Assembly (NCBI GenBank): GCA_020081605.1
Contig: JAHREC010000018.1
Coordinates: 3,224,001-3,288,000, forward strand
Direction of reading: 5' to 3'
From: Albifimbria verrucaria
Lineage: Eukaryota > Ascomycota > Sordariomycetes > Hypocreales > Stachybotryaceae
DNA length: 64,000 nucleotides
A model generated the notes under the pieces. The model was given only the letters and a program-made list of their open reading frames with translations. It was not told the DNA's origin and searched no databases. Numbering within the stretch: position 1 is the first letter of the stretch; each line of letters opens with the position of its first letter. Of this stretch, positions 1 through 10,314 are shown in pieces. Position numbers and translations under genes: made by a program.

Positions 1-151
1 ATGGCGGAGGCTTGTAGACGCAGTAGATGGAGTAGAAGGGCAGAATGAGGAGGAGGGCCAGGACGGCGAGAGCGAGCAGGGTAGCCATGCGGTTCCGTCT
101 GACACGCCGCCGCAGCGTGGTCGGCAGCCGGAAGAGTGACAACCGGGGCAT
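1..151 (-). CDS. N-terminus of a signal-anchored membrane protein, cut by the window edge
   Basis: The frame is open from an ATG at 149-151 to the left edge, about 50 residues. It starts MPRLSLFRLP, continues with an arginine-rich stretch (TLRRRVRRNR), and then has a hydrophobic helix (MATLLALAVLALLLILPFYS, about residues 25-44) followed by IYCVYKPPP. A basic N-terminus before one helix is the pattern of a type II signal anchor, so the bulk of the protein is probably lumenal or extracellular. Fungal glycan-modifying enzymes often start like this, but the catalytic part lies outside the window and the family cannot be named. The ATG is the first in frame. Confidence 0.6.
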   Translation of the reverse strand, partial: MPRLSLFRLPTTLRRRVRRNRMATLLALAVLALLLILPFYSIYCVYKPPP

Positions 152-520
152 CAGGTCGACATTGATTTTGGGGACGAGGAGCAGTAAAGCGGAGCGGCGC
201 GCGCGGTAGGGTCTACCTGAAGGATTGTTCACCTGAATTGCATCTCCATCTATTTTCTGCTGCGATTGACAAATCTCCGGCTGCAACGGAGGCGCATAGG
301 CGGATTCACCAAGAGAACAATTCCAAGGAGAGGGTGGGCAAGTAGTAAGGGTAAATAGGGAAGAGGAAAAAAATGACGACAGATTGGTTGATCCCTTGGA
401 CTGGAACGTGACATTATTTTTCCCCGATAAAGGCTCGAGCCAGCTCCTGGACACGGCGCGGCTGTTCTCCGTGGGAGCAGGCCTACGGATCCCAAAGCCC
501 AGGGCACTCAGGCTCTAACT

Positions 521-615
521 ACCTAGTAGGTAGGCTCTGGCTAGGCTATAGCTAGGCTCTCTGGCTAGTGCTGTGCTTGCTGTGGACTCTGGCTAGGTAG
601 GTAGGTACTAAGGTA
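521..615. repeat. CTAGGTAGGTAC-type short-repeat patch
   Basis: Degenerate repeats of CTAGGTAGG, GGCTAGGC and GTAGGTAC are packed into about 95 bp. The same vocabulary recurs in other intergenic regions of the window. Confidence 0.6.
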
Positions 616-2137
616 GCCAGGGACGGGGACCCCAACCAGCAAATCAGCCGGTCGGGGGCGCTTGGGTCGGCTCCCAGCGATGGCTTATCCCAATCGGGAA
701 ACAAGATGGAAGAAAAGCGGCAGAATGTTCTTTGCGGCCTGTGGCTACACCGGGACCCTGGGAAGAGGAGAAGAGGCAGGCGGTGGAGGCAGAGTCGGCT
801 TACGTTCGCAATTTCGCACCAAAGCCAGAGGGAGGGTGACATAACATGGTGGTAGTACCGTGGGTAAGTAGGTCGGTATGTATGTATGTATGTACCTTAC
901 ATAATGCAAGGTGGACTGGCTGTGAGTAAGATTGCGGCCAGACGGTTCACCCGTGCCCCTTCCCTCCTCCCGCTTCCCTCCCAGGTATTCTCGTCTCTTC
1001 CCGTATCTGCCTTATTACCCTTTTCCAAAGCCGAAGTTCCAAATTTGATGCCACCGTCCAACTAATCGGGAAGCTTTGGACCCCAACACCCATTTTGCAA
1101 ATCACCGGGCCCATGTCATGTCATATCGTTGCATCGCTCGCGCACTATCCATCCTTCCACCGTCCGGGTAGTCCGGTGTCGCGCACCCACCACGTCCTAT
1201 TTGTCCTGGAGCGGCCCGCATCCCCATGCCATGGAGCGAACGGTCATTTCCCCATGGACCCATTGCCGGCTGGCAGGTTCCGTAAGGCTGCGAAGGCCAA
1301 GGCTCCGGGCTAGCGTGGCCTCTAAACTTGTCTCCGTTTTATTCTGATGGGCTTTCTGGAATGACTGAGCATGATGAGTGGCAGCATTTGGGGCGGCTGC
1401 CGATGTTATGTCCAAGTTTGCCCAACGACCTGAATCAATTGTGCATCGCCCGCAGCCCGTTGATCTCCCGACGGTGCTCTTAGGAGCGCGCCAATGCAAC
1501 GCATCTGGTTCGACTTGGGAGCACCGAGTGGCTGCTGACCTGAAGATCAAACCAGTGGGCTTCCTGGAAGCTGCCTTTCTAGAAGCGCTTCAAGCTTCCA
1601 TTCCAGCTCCAGGGACCCCCTCCCTCTCTCCCTCCCCCAGCTACCGACCACGTCAATCAATCGCTAGACTGACCAGCTAGGATCCCACCCTAAACTCCAC
1701 GAGGTAAACGCACATGACAGATGATGGTCAGAATGGCCATGGGAACCACTCTAAACGAGCTCGCTAGATCTGCATTCTGGCTCAAGCTCAGCACGAATCC
1801 ATGAACCATACTCGCGCGCACTCATTGCCGGTAACAAAGACTCGGGTCGATCGACATACCCTGGCGCTTGGGCGGCTCTCTGGCCAATGGATTCCTCGGC
1901 GACAAGGATGGCCTTACTACTTGCAGTAATCTCTTGATGAGCTATGCTTACCCTTTCCGGCCTGGTATGCCAGCACGGCCACAAATCCATGGCCCCTTTT
2001 GCTGGTAAATCCGGTGACGCCGTGGCGAGAGCCTGAGCCACAGGTCCACGGTCCCCTGTCACTTACACATGTCCCGCAGACAAACGACTCCATCGAATGC
2101 TTTCGGAGCGAGCAATGGTCAGCCTTGGAACTATGTG

Positions 2138-2147
2138 TTTATATATC
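2138..2147 (+). promoter_or_regulatory. TATA-like element of the gene at 2186
   Basis: TTTATATATC lies about 40 bp upstream of an ATG in a strong context (CCGCCATGGCG). This supports 2186 over the in-frame ATG at 2069 as start. Confidence 0.4.
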
Positions 2148-2185
2148 TAGTTAATCATCACCCCAGGTATACCTTCCTTTCCGCC

Positions 2186-3042
2186 ATGGCGCAAACATCG
2201 GTGCTTTCCATACCTGGTACTCGCTTGAGATATCCTTCCTCTTCTCCCTGCTCGGTTTCGCCTGAGCGTCTCTTATACCGACCGATGTTAGGATGGACAA
2301 ACGATTCAACGGAGCCTCAATTCGACCCGAACGAACTTGGAGCACAGAGGCACTGCGGGGTAGCCTCGACGTAAACAGGCCAATGGCCCAGCATACATCA
2401 CCTTCACGAGAGCTCGCCTCCACCGGCCTGAACGTTGTCGAAGCAGCAGCCGCTAAACTAGAGACGTCTCAGAAGAGCGCCCTAGCTCGATGGTTAGACT
2501 CTCCCGGCACTGAGGACGTCTCTCCCGTCGTGGACGCAGTATCGGAGCTCTTCTCGGCTCGCGGCGAGTCAACCATGACCTCACCGGCCACGTCTTGCTC
2601 ATCATCTGTCCCGTCACTGTTTGCGAGAAAGCACTCTATTACGTCTGCATACCACCTGTCGCCGACTTCTCCACACCAAGCACAGGCACCACGAGCATTA
2701 AATAGGGCAGGGGGCCCGAGCTCATCTTCAATTCAACCAAGACAAGGTTCATCATCTACTGAGCTCCGCGAAGTTGGTGCCTTTGCGTCTGCGCCCGCGT
2801 CGGCCCAGCAATACCCAAGGTAAGATACCATTATCCTAACATTGCTTTGTGGACACGAACTGACCGTGGCGATTCATCACAGACGTCAATACAGATACAG
2901 ACCATTATCAAACTGGGTCGATCTATGGCTTCCGGAAGAGCCAGGACAATACCAGGGCCAAGGCCAGGACAGGCCAACAGACGCTACAACAGGCGACCAA
3001 TCAAACAATGATTCACAAGAAGGCACGAAACAAAAGGAGTAA
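2186..3042 (+). CDS. Unrecognised Ser/Pro-rich protein, one intron
   Basis: Exons 2186-2819 and 2883-3042. The 63-nt intron has a GTAAGA donor, CTAAC and a CACAG acceptor. The first part (MAQTSVLSIPG...) and the second (SLDVNRPMAQHTSP...) are in different frames. One added G in the GGGG run at 2357-2360 joins them, and the total then divides into 264 codons. The product is rich in Ser, Ala and Pro, contains a helical-looking VVEAAAAKLE and ARWLDSP segment in the middle, and ends in a Gln/Gly-rich hydrophilic tail (GQYQGQGQD). I see no signal peptide, membrane helix or known domain. The start was chosen from the Kozak context and the TATA-like element 40 bp upstream. I do not recognise a family; a regulatory or largely disordered protein is likely. 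Confidence 0.55.
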
Positions 3043-3162
3043 TTTACGGATAGACCTTGGTGGCCCAAGATGGGACATCAGGGATGGCACTGACTAATGA
3101 TGATATGCGGAATGGGAACTTGAGCATGGATCACTTGGGCGTTTTTGGACGGATTTGATACC

Positions 3163-3396
3163 TTTTTTGGCATTGGTTTCTTCTTCTCTTATGACATTTA
3201 TTCCTTCTTCTCTTCTTCTCATGTATTACTTTACTGTACTTTTTCACTTTTCTTCTTCTTTTTCTTCTTTTTTCTTTTTTCTTTCTTTTCTTTCTTTTCT
3301 TTTTCTCTTCTTCTTCTCTTCTCTCTTTCTTTCTTTCTTTCTTTCTTCTCTTTCTCTTCTTCTTCATTTATTTCTTTAATCATTTCATTCTTTCCT
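3163..3396. repeat. Long polypyrimidine (T/C) tract
   Basis: About 230 bp almost purely of T and C on the + strand (CTTCTT, TTTCTTT, CTTTCTTT units), just downstream of the gene ending at 3042. Translation gives only Ser/Phe or Lys/Arg/Glu runs, so this is simple sequence rather than coding. Confidence 0.85.
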
Positions 3397-3686
3397 ATGT
3401 ATCAAAACATTTCGCATTGGAGGTTTTGCAGCATGGATCCAGGGGTTAGAACTGGCCAGTGAACACTGTTCATGAAAGATAGATTTCTCTTTTCGTCTTA
3501 GATGTTTTAGTCGGAATTTCCATTCTCTTTGCTTATATTTCTTGATTCTCTTACGTCTTTTCTACATTCTTGTAACTTGTATTTTCTCTTGCATGGTATG
3601 TTCTTTGACGCTTATACTTCTAGCCGACCTTACACGCTTGAGCAAAGGCAATGTTCAGATAAGCGACCAACCGTGCCTCAACTTAC

Positions 3687-4997
3687 CTAAGCACTGTTCT
3701 TCTCTTTCTTGAGTTCCTCGAAAGCGTTGTGCAACTCCTCCTTCAAGTCCTCAAATCCTTCAATACCAATGCTCACCCTCAGCAAGCGCGGGTCGACCGT
3801 GTTATCGGACATGCGGCGCCACTCGATGAGACTTTCAGCACCACCCAGACTTGTGGCATGATGGAACAGGTGCAGCTTGCTTGGCAAGCGCTTGGCAAGC
3901 TCGGTCTCCTTCATCAAGATGGCGAAGACGGGACCGTAGCCTGACGGCATCTGCTTCCGCAACCAGCTGCCCTCGACGCTGGCCTCCGGCTGGAGACTGG
4001 CGTGCAAGACTTTGTCTACCACAGCACTGACGGCGCTGGAGGAGTCTTTGAGTTGACTCGACAGCCACTGCACAAGAGCTGTGGCCGTCTCGCTTTGACG
4101 CTTGACTCGCAATTCAAGACTGCGAACGGAACGCAGTCCAAGCCACCCCTCGAGGCTGCCCATCACGGAGCCGAGGTACACACGATCCCCAGGAGGCGGT
4201 CGAGCCAGTCCACGTGTTTGGGGTTAACGGCCAACACACCACACAGCATGTCGGAGTGGCCGCCGATGTACTTGGTGCCGCTATGCAGGACAATGTCGGC
4301 ACCGAAAGCGAAAGGATCAAGTAGCGGTGGCGGGGCGAATGTGGCGTCGACAGACAGGTACGCTCCAGCAGCGTGGGCTATGTCAGCGTAGTATTGAAGA
4401 TCACGGGCCTCACCCGTAGGATTCAGAGGGGTTTCAATGTGGACAACATCTCCGGCCTCCAACTCCGCGGGGTCGAAATCAAGGGACAACTGCTTAAGTC
4501 CGGTAATACGCGTGAGAATGCGGATAACACCGTGGCAGCCGTGGTAACCATCGCCGATCACAATCCGCTTTGGGTTCAGGTGAACCAACATGGCATGAAA
4601 GGCAGACAAGCCGGATGAGTAAGTGACGGAGGGGCCTCCAAGGATGGAAGTGAGCACAGCTTCGAAACGAGTAGTGTTAGAGTTGGACTCGCGTGAGTAG
4701 ATATGAGAGTCCCGTGGCGCGTTGGCCTGAGACAGTCATGTCAGTCGACTAAGGAGCACACGAGGCGGACTAGATCGTAGGACGGGCCATCTCTCACATT
4801 GTAGTTCTTCGGCGGCTGAAGCTGATCCGGATCATCGCTGTAGCGGAACGTCGTGCTGACGTGAATGGCCGGCGCAACGTCACGGCTCCCTGAGATGCGG
4901 TCATCGGCGTGCACGGAGCGGGTAGCCAGCGACAGGAGGCTCCGGCGCCGTAAGGGAGCTCGGCCGGGGTGGACCCGGCGTTTTCGTTGGACGGCAT
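3687..4997 (-). CDS. Cystathionine gamma-synthase/lyase-like PLP enzyme
   Basis: Member of the Cys/Met-metabolism PLP-dependent family (fold type I), expected to make or cleave thioether-linked amino acids in the cytosol. Exons 4798-4997 and 3687-4726; the 71-nt intron has GTGAGA, a CTGACA branch and CTCAG. Family marks are RSVHADDRI and APAIHVSTTFRY near the N-terminus, TYSSGLSAFHAM, GDGYHGCHGV, ETPLNPTGEARD, and SGTKYIGGHSD, where K is the expected Schiff-base lysine. The C-terminus has GSVMGSLEGWLGLRS and DPRLLRVSIGIE. Two frame breaks exist. One lies near codon 22 in the CC/GG context of about 4930-4940. The other is in the CCCC run at about 4190-4193, where the frame expects LLGDRVYLGS. 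Adding one base at each gives about 413 residues, normal for the family. Which of synthase or lyase cannot be told from sequence alone. The TAG stop is followed at once by a GTAAGT donor-like site. Confidence 0.85.
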
Positions 4998-6172
4998 TGT
5001 TGGTCCGAAGATCTGCAAAGGCTCTGGTCTAGCTGATGAGTCCTGAGAAGTTTTTTGAGCCGAGGTGAATGCTTTGAAGGGTATCAGTCAATATGACTGT
5101 GTGTCTCTTCCGCGCCGAATGGGGACTTACACGATACGCGCTGTTAGTCACTAACAAGGAGAACCAGGCCGCAATGCTCCGCGTCCACTGCAAAGAAGCA
5201 AATCTCACACACGCACACACAATCTATCTCTTGAGAAGATTTAGAGATGGTCGATATCGATACTCGTAGTCGGACGAATGATCCGAAAAGCACGCCATTA
5301 AAACTCCATTAGCTCTCGTCTCCCTCCCCACCCTGACTGATGCTTTGCCCCGCGCACGCCCTTGCGCCCTTTGGGTGGTCGTCGATGTGATGGAGTGGGG
5401 AGAACCACCGCACCCACCCCTCCGGAATCGGGCAGATTGGTGATAGCGCGTTCTACGGGCCGGGCGAGCTGCTTCCATTCGAAGGAAACGAATGTATTAC
5501 GTAGTTGACGCGGAAATCTCGGACGTTTTCTCTTTTGCGGAGAAGCAGAGATCCTGGGGTAAAGGGTCCTAGTCGCCTAGCATGACGGGGTCGTTTTGCT
5601 GGGGTCTTGATCTACAGAAGACCTCATCGATGTCACTGTTGCTGTAATAGATGGGCCTTGGCGGCAGCGCCTCTTCATTGGTGCGAGATACTGTGTGCGG
5701 TGCTCTCATGACCTTGTCTCGCGACTTGGAGCCACAGCATGGCGAATTGACCCCGTTTCACAATTCAGTTCAGTAAACGACAAGATTCATTTGAACTATT
5801 ATCATTATAGTTATATAAGCCGTTGTCCTCTTTGACTCGGCAATCTGTACAACCTGCAGCGCGCGAGACGCAGGACATGAGTACCCATGCGTAAGCGCAT
5901 GGGCGAGTGTCCCAGACAGTCTTCTTCTATTCATAGCCCCGTTGCTTACTGTAGCGAACGTGATGCGTTCCCGTCATATGTACTCCCCTCCCCAGAACGC
6001 CATGTGCACAATGTACAATAATTCAAACCCCGGTATCTCTAAGAAGACATAAAGAGAATAGGAAAATCAGAGGATGCGACGTGATATTTGCGGAATGCTG
6101 GTGTCGCGTTTAGCGGGTGTCGTGAGATGTGACCATGACCTGGGGTTGGGGAATGGTGCCCAGCTCAGCGCC
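4998..6172. other. Intergenic region
   Basis: Promoter side of the PLP enzyme gene and 3' side of the gene ending at 6173. No supported gene. Confidence 0.4.
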
Positions 6173-7092
6173 TTAGCCACTCTGACCCCTCTTGCGCCCA
6201 GGCATGTGGAAGCGGGACATGGTGGAGTGAGGGTTAGGGTCCTTCTCTTGGGTGTCGGAGAATTTGGAAAAGAAGCCTCGCTTGCGCTGCTGCTGCTTGC
6301 TGTCGTCGAGGCCGACGTCCTCAAAGGTCTCCTCTACGGTGGGTGACGGATGGTCCATCTTCCAGTCAACGGCGTTCCTGGGCAGGCGGGAAGCGCGCCG
6401 AGTCAAGGCTCTGGCGGGTTGGTGTCTCGTTGCCAGCAATGGGAGATCTTGCGGAAATGTCCTAAGCCATGAAGTTAGTTTACTGCAGTTCCTGGTTGAC
6501 TGCGCCAACATGTGAATTGAGTTGGTGGCGCCAGGGGCGGCAACGGGAGGAGCTTACAAAGGACCTCCGGTAGGAGTCGAACGACTCTCTCGAGATGGAG
6601 AAGTGCTCAATGTCGCCAAGACTGCTGCGGGTGTCGGTCGAGGTTCTTGAGGTCAGGTACTTGCGAGGCCATTGGCCCTTCTCTTCCGTTGGCGAAGGCT
6701 GTGCATGCGAGTTAGCCCCAGTTCGAAGAACAGTAGTTACGAGAGGGCTGAGTAGCTTACCGGAAGATAGACACCGCTGTCATTGACAACTGCGATGGAG
6801 AAAAAGACAAGGGTTAGTCATGTGGTCTTGTGACAGGCTCCCCAGAAGGGAAGCTCTATGGCGGGAAGAACGGCGGTGCGGCGCAGGAAGCCGAGCACAT
6901 ACCACTCATTTTGTATTCGCCATTGTCCTGGCTCTTGTTGCTGCGAATGCTAAGGACGGAGGAGGCCTTGGAGCCGACAGTGTCGACGCGCTCGAAGCCA
7001 GGGGTTGCAGAAGCGTCGCGATCGGGGTGGAGGTTCTCGTCGACAGCCATGGCGGCGCCGGGACGGCGAGCGAAAGGGTTCCGGATAGGCAT
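6173..7092 (-). CDS. Small conserved ascomycete protein, four exons
   Basis: Exons 6903-7092, 6761-6789 (29 nt), 6558-6698 and 6173-6461. Introns are 113, 62, 96 nt with GTATGT, GTAAGC and GTAAGC donors. The product (about 216 residues) begins MPIRNPFARRPGA, continues ERVDTVGSKASS, SGVYLPPSP, RTSTDTRSSLGDIEHFSI and SRESFDSYRRSFDIS, and ends KRGFFSKFSD and SRFHMPGRKRGQSG. These strings resemble a conserved family of unknown function in filamentous ascomycetes (recalled, not searched). It is Ser-rich and basic with no membrane helix. A frame break lies at about 6383-6391: the reading moves from DSARFP to LPRNAVDWKMD. Restoring two bases, probably a lost CG/GC, gives FPRLPRN. This is the one break that is not a simple homopolymer. 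Confidence 0.75.
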
Positions 7093-8970
7093 TGCGAAAG
7101 GATGAATGGATGGATGGATGTACACTAATGGGAAAGCAATGCAAGTCTTTTCAGGGAAAAAGACAAGATGGATCGTTGTCGGGGAGAGACGAGAATAAAT
7201 CGAGATTCCGAGAGGAAGGGGAAAAGAAAGGGAAAGAATCGCAATGATGAGATTGTGGTATGTTGAAAGATCAAAGTCAGGCCGAAGACGGTTCGAGGGA
7301 AAGGTGAGGTACAGTACAGTACTAGGTGCACAGTAGGACATGAATCGGAGGGACACTGGCTCTCAGGGACTGGGGACAAGGAACTAGGGACTAGGGGCTA
7401 ACCAAAAGCGAGGCGACGTTGGATTTTCAGCGGGCAGAGGTACCTGTACCTGTCTACGTATATGCATGTATATGTACCTGACGTGGATCTTGGCTACGGA
7501 ATCGAGGAAGAAGAAGGAAAAAAAACAGGTGAGCTTGGAGGTGGAGACCACAGCGCATCGAGGGGCTGTGGGCAGTGTGGCACAGGCGGAACGGGTGGCA
7601 TGAAGAACCCGCAAGAGGAAATTGATGACCGGTAATTATAGCCAGAGGTACGCCCGACACTTTGGGGCCAGGCCAGGGTTGAGAGGTTCGTTGCCATACT
7701 TGTGCCCTCAGAGGTTCTTACCTAAGGTAGGTAGGTACTTATCTGTGCGCTGTAAGACCAGTGTAACGTGCAGTTCGGCTGATGTTGGTTGTCAGTCAGG
7801 TGCTATAATGAGAAGCCAGCAGCAACGGTTCACATCTGTCGAGGTGGTACTGCGTCTTCCGCCTCTGCGGGGCAGAACTGGTCAGTAGGTACCGGAGATG
7901 GGTATGCTGCAGCAGAGACAGACGGACAGACATGTACTCTACCTGGATCGTGATGGTCGGGTGTCTTGGGTAAATTGCAAGCACATCGTCCACTTAGACG
8001 CAGACAAGGGACGCATACTGTAGCATAGCATCACCTCGTGGTCATGGCTTGCATGGGCATCCGTTCCTTGCTTTGACCGCGTCCAGGAGCAGGAGCAGGA
8101 ACAGGCTTGACAGGAACAGGAACTGCGGACAGGGCGGGTCCCAGCTCCATGCCGTCACCTTGCCAAAGGATCTCGCGCTTATCGTCATTCATCCGACCGT
8201 GCCGAGGCGACGGACCATGGAGCCAACGCCCAATCTGGCCAAGCCCAGCGACCAAAACCCCCTAGACTCCGGTTCTGCGATCGGTACTTGTCGAGCCCGA
8301 GCCTATGTCAAGGTTTTTCTTTCTTTTGCCTTTTTTTCTTGGTCTTTGTCTTTGTCTTAGAGTCAAGAGTCAAGAGTCAGGAGGGTACGGTACTGTACTG
8401 TTACTACTGTACGTGCGTTACAGTAGCCGTGGACCCTGAACCATGGTCTGTCGAAACGGGCTGCGATCCTCAAAGTTTCACGCCCATTTGGAATTTTCTG
8501 CTTTCGGCAATTCCTTGTCTGACTGAGTCGTGCACCCCTGGTGCCTTTTCCTTCTGCTAACGGAGGCAGATCTGCACCGTGCTGTCCCTGAGGCAAGCCA
8601 TAAACGTGGTTTCTGGAACAGACCGGTGTAGATCTGCTGCAGTACTGTAAGCCAAATCTACAGGTACACTAATCTTGTACCTGAACAAAGCCCCGATCGT
8701 CTGCTGTAAGAAAAGACGCGCTCACCTACCTACTTACCTACCTGTTTATTGGCATGTAACTATTGGCCGTGCTTGGTAGCTGGAACCACGTGATTCTACG
8801 AGATCAATTGTGTTGGCTCACCCTTGACGAGCAGGGCAAGGCCAGCTTCTCCATGTAAGTAAGCGACTGGGCTTTACGAGTTGTTCATCCATTTCAGTTG
8901 CTCTTGTCACGTACGTACACGTAGACAGAGGTAGGATCTCGTTCTTCGTACACTCTGACAACTCTGTTCA
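7093..8970. other. Intergenic region with GTAC/GGTA motifs
   Basis: No supported gene. It holds TACCTAAGGTAGGTAGGTAC near 7720-7740, CACCTACCTACTTACCTACC near 8725-8745, and GTACAGTACAGTAC-like strings near 7310 and 8390. Confidence 0.5.
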
Positions 8971-10314
8971 ATGTCAGATAAAAGCAAGCGTTGCTTCCTC
9001 TGTGCTCTCACGCCTGAAATTATTGATAATATTATTTCTCATTTGGACTCGGTGAGCGCCTTGGGCAACTTCATTGTGACATGCCGCCTTATCCATGGTC
9101 ATTTCAAGGGACGAGAAATACTCACCATCCAACGTACCATATGCGATGAGCTTGGTCCTGTGTGGAAGGATGCTAGATTTCTCAATCTATTCCCTATGGC
9201 CAATCCTGGCGACAACATAGAAGAGCGTAATGTGTATCGAGATGGGATTCATACCATGTCAGAATTATACATGGGCATGTTAAAGGATGATGGTAGCGAA
9301 TTCAACCCAAATTGGGATGAATTAACTCAGCTCTGTCAAACGCTCCATCAAATGAACTTCCTTATAGACACCTACATCAAAGTGCAGATGCGCTGGTTTG
9401 GTGGCGAGGACCAGCTGCTGCACCACTCCCATGCACAGAGCGGCTGCGGAGTGCTACGCGCTTTCTATCGACGCCAGATCATCTGCAACGCCTGGGCACC
9501 CACTAGACGCGAGGTTTCTTGGGCCACAGACGACGTAGCTGCTATAAGCAATACTTGTAAGCGCCCGGATATACGGTTGGGCCTCTTTGCTGCCTTCCAG
9601 CCATGGGAACTACAACAAGTTGATCATGTTGATTGGTTTGTATCAAATATGTGTGTGTCTCTATGCCTCGCCGCGGAAAGAGCTTCACAGGCCATCGGGG
9701 AGGATGAATTTGGCGACATGTTCTCGTGTGCAAAACGTCTAACACAGTATATCCATGAGCATCCAGATATCGCCGATGCTGCGCTCCACACCACATTGTC
9801 ACTATTGCAGCGAGACAGCCGTGAAGCACTTGATGTTGTGCAAGCATATAAGCCATTCCAGGATCGCTATCTTTTGCTGTGTCTTGACAATGCTTGGCAG
9901 TCTTTTAGGGCAGTGCATTTTCCTGATCCAACCAGAGACCGTATTGGACCACAGTTACAGCAGTATCAAACGACAGAGGAAAATCCAACAGAAGCGGAAG
10001 CAGTGGAACAAGAAAGTGGGCAAGGAGATGATGGTAGGGAAGAAGCCAAGGTCGAGTTCATTGGAGATGCAGTCGACTCGCCGCCTTTCGGTTGGGTGTA
10101 TGCTCTAAATGAGCGCTATGTGAACTGGTTTGGAACTGGACTTGCCAATACTTGGCGAACGCCTTGCAACAAGCAAGAAGAGGAGGGTTATTTTGCTCGT
10201 TATTATGTCCTACGAGCTTGGAGAGGTATTGGGTTTGCATTGTGGGACAAAAACGCTTTGTGGCTCTTCAAGATACGAATCGACTGGGGATTATGCGAGC
10301 AGGTTGGGCTATAG
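8971..10314 (+). CDS. F-box-like protein, intronless
   Basis: One uninterrupted 447-codon frame. Residues about 12-50 (LTPEIIDNIISHLDSVSALG, then FIVTCRLIHGHFKGR) match the pattern of a fungal F-box: LP/LT-E-I-hydrophobic, L-S-L, then a TCR-hydrophobic motif. F-box proteins normally bind Skp1 and present targets to an SCF ubiquitin ligase. The rest is helical-looking without a recognised substrate-binding repeat. There is an acidic, Gln/Glu-rich segment (about residues 335-360) and a C-terminal Trp-rich part (GWVYALNERYVNWFGTG; WRGIGFALWDKNALWLF). It has no intron and no frame break, unlike most neighbours, and its codons look more AT-rich. Such genes are often lineage-specific multicopy families in Hypocreales. 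F-box assignment is moderately sure; the target is unknown. Confidence 0.8.
   Translation: MSDKSKRCFLCALTPEIIDNIISHLDSVSALGNFIVTCRLIHGHFKGREILTIQRTICDELGPVWKDARFLNLFPMANPGDNIEERNVYRDGIHTMSELYMGMLKDDGSEFNPNWDELTQLCQTLHQMNFLIDTYIKVQMRWFGGEDQLLHHSHAQSGCGVLRAFYRRQIICNAWAPTRREVSWATDDVAAISNTCKRPDIRLGLFAAFQPWELQQVDHVDWFVSNMCVSLCLAAERASQAIGEDEFGDMFSCAKRLTQYIHEHPDIADAALHTTLSLLQRDSREALDVVQAYKPFQDRYLLLCLDNAWQSFRAVHFPDPTRDRIGPQLQQYQTTEENPTEAEAVEQESGQGDDGREEAKVEFIGDAVDSPPFGWVYALNERYVNWFGTGLANTWRTPCNKQEEEGYFARYYVLRAWRGIGFALWDKNALWLFKIRIDWGLCEQVGL

Larger units (their letters stand above)
152..2185. other. Long intergenic region
   Basis: Shared upstream region of the left-edge gene and the gene starting at 2186. 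I see no supported gene. It contains TAGGTAGGTAC-type patches near 521-615 and 864-897 and a TATA-like element at its right end. Confidence 0.5.

Noticed and set aside
3131..3367. Lys/Arg/Glu-rich open frame on the minus strand and Ser/Phe-rich frames on the plus strand
   Set aside because: They are translations of the simple polypyrimidine tract.
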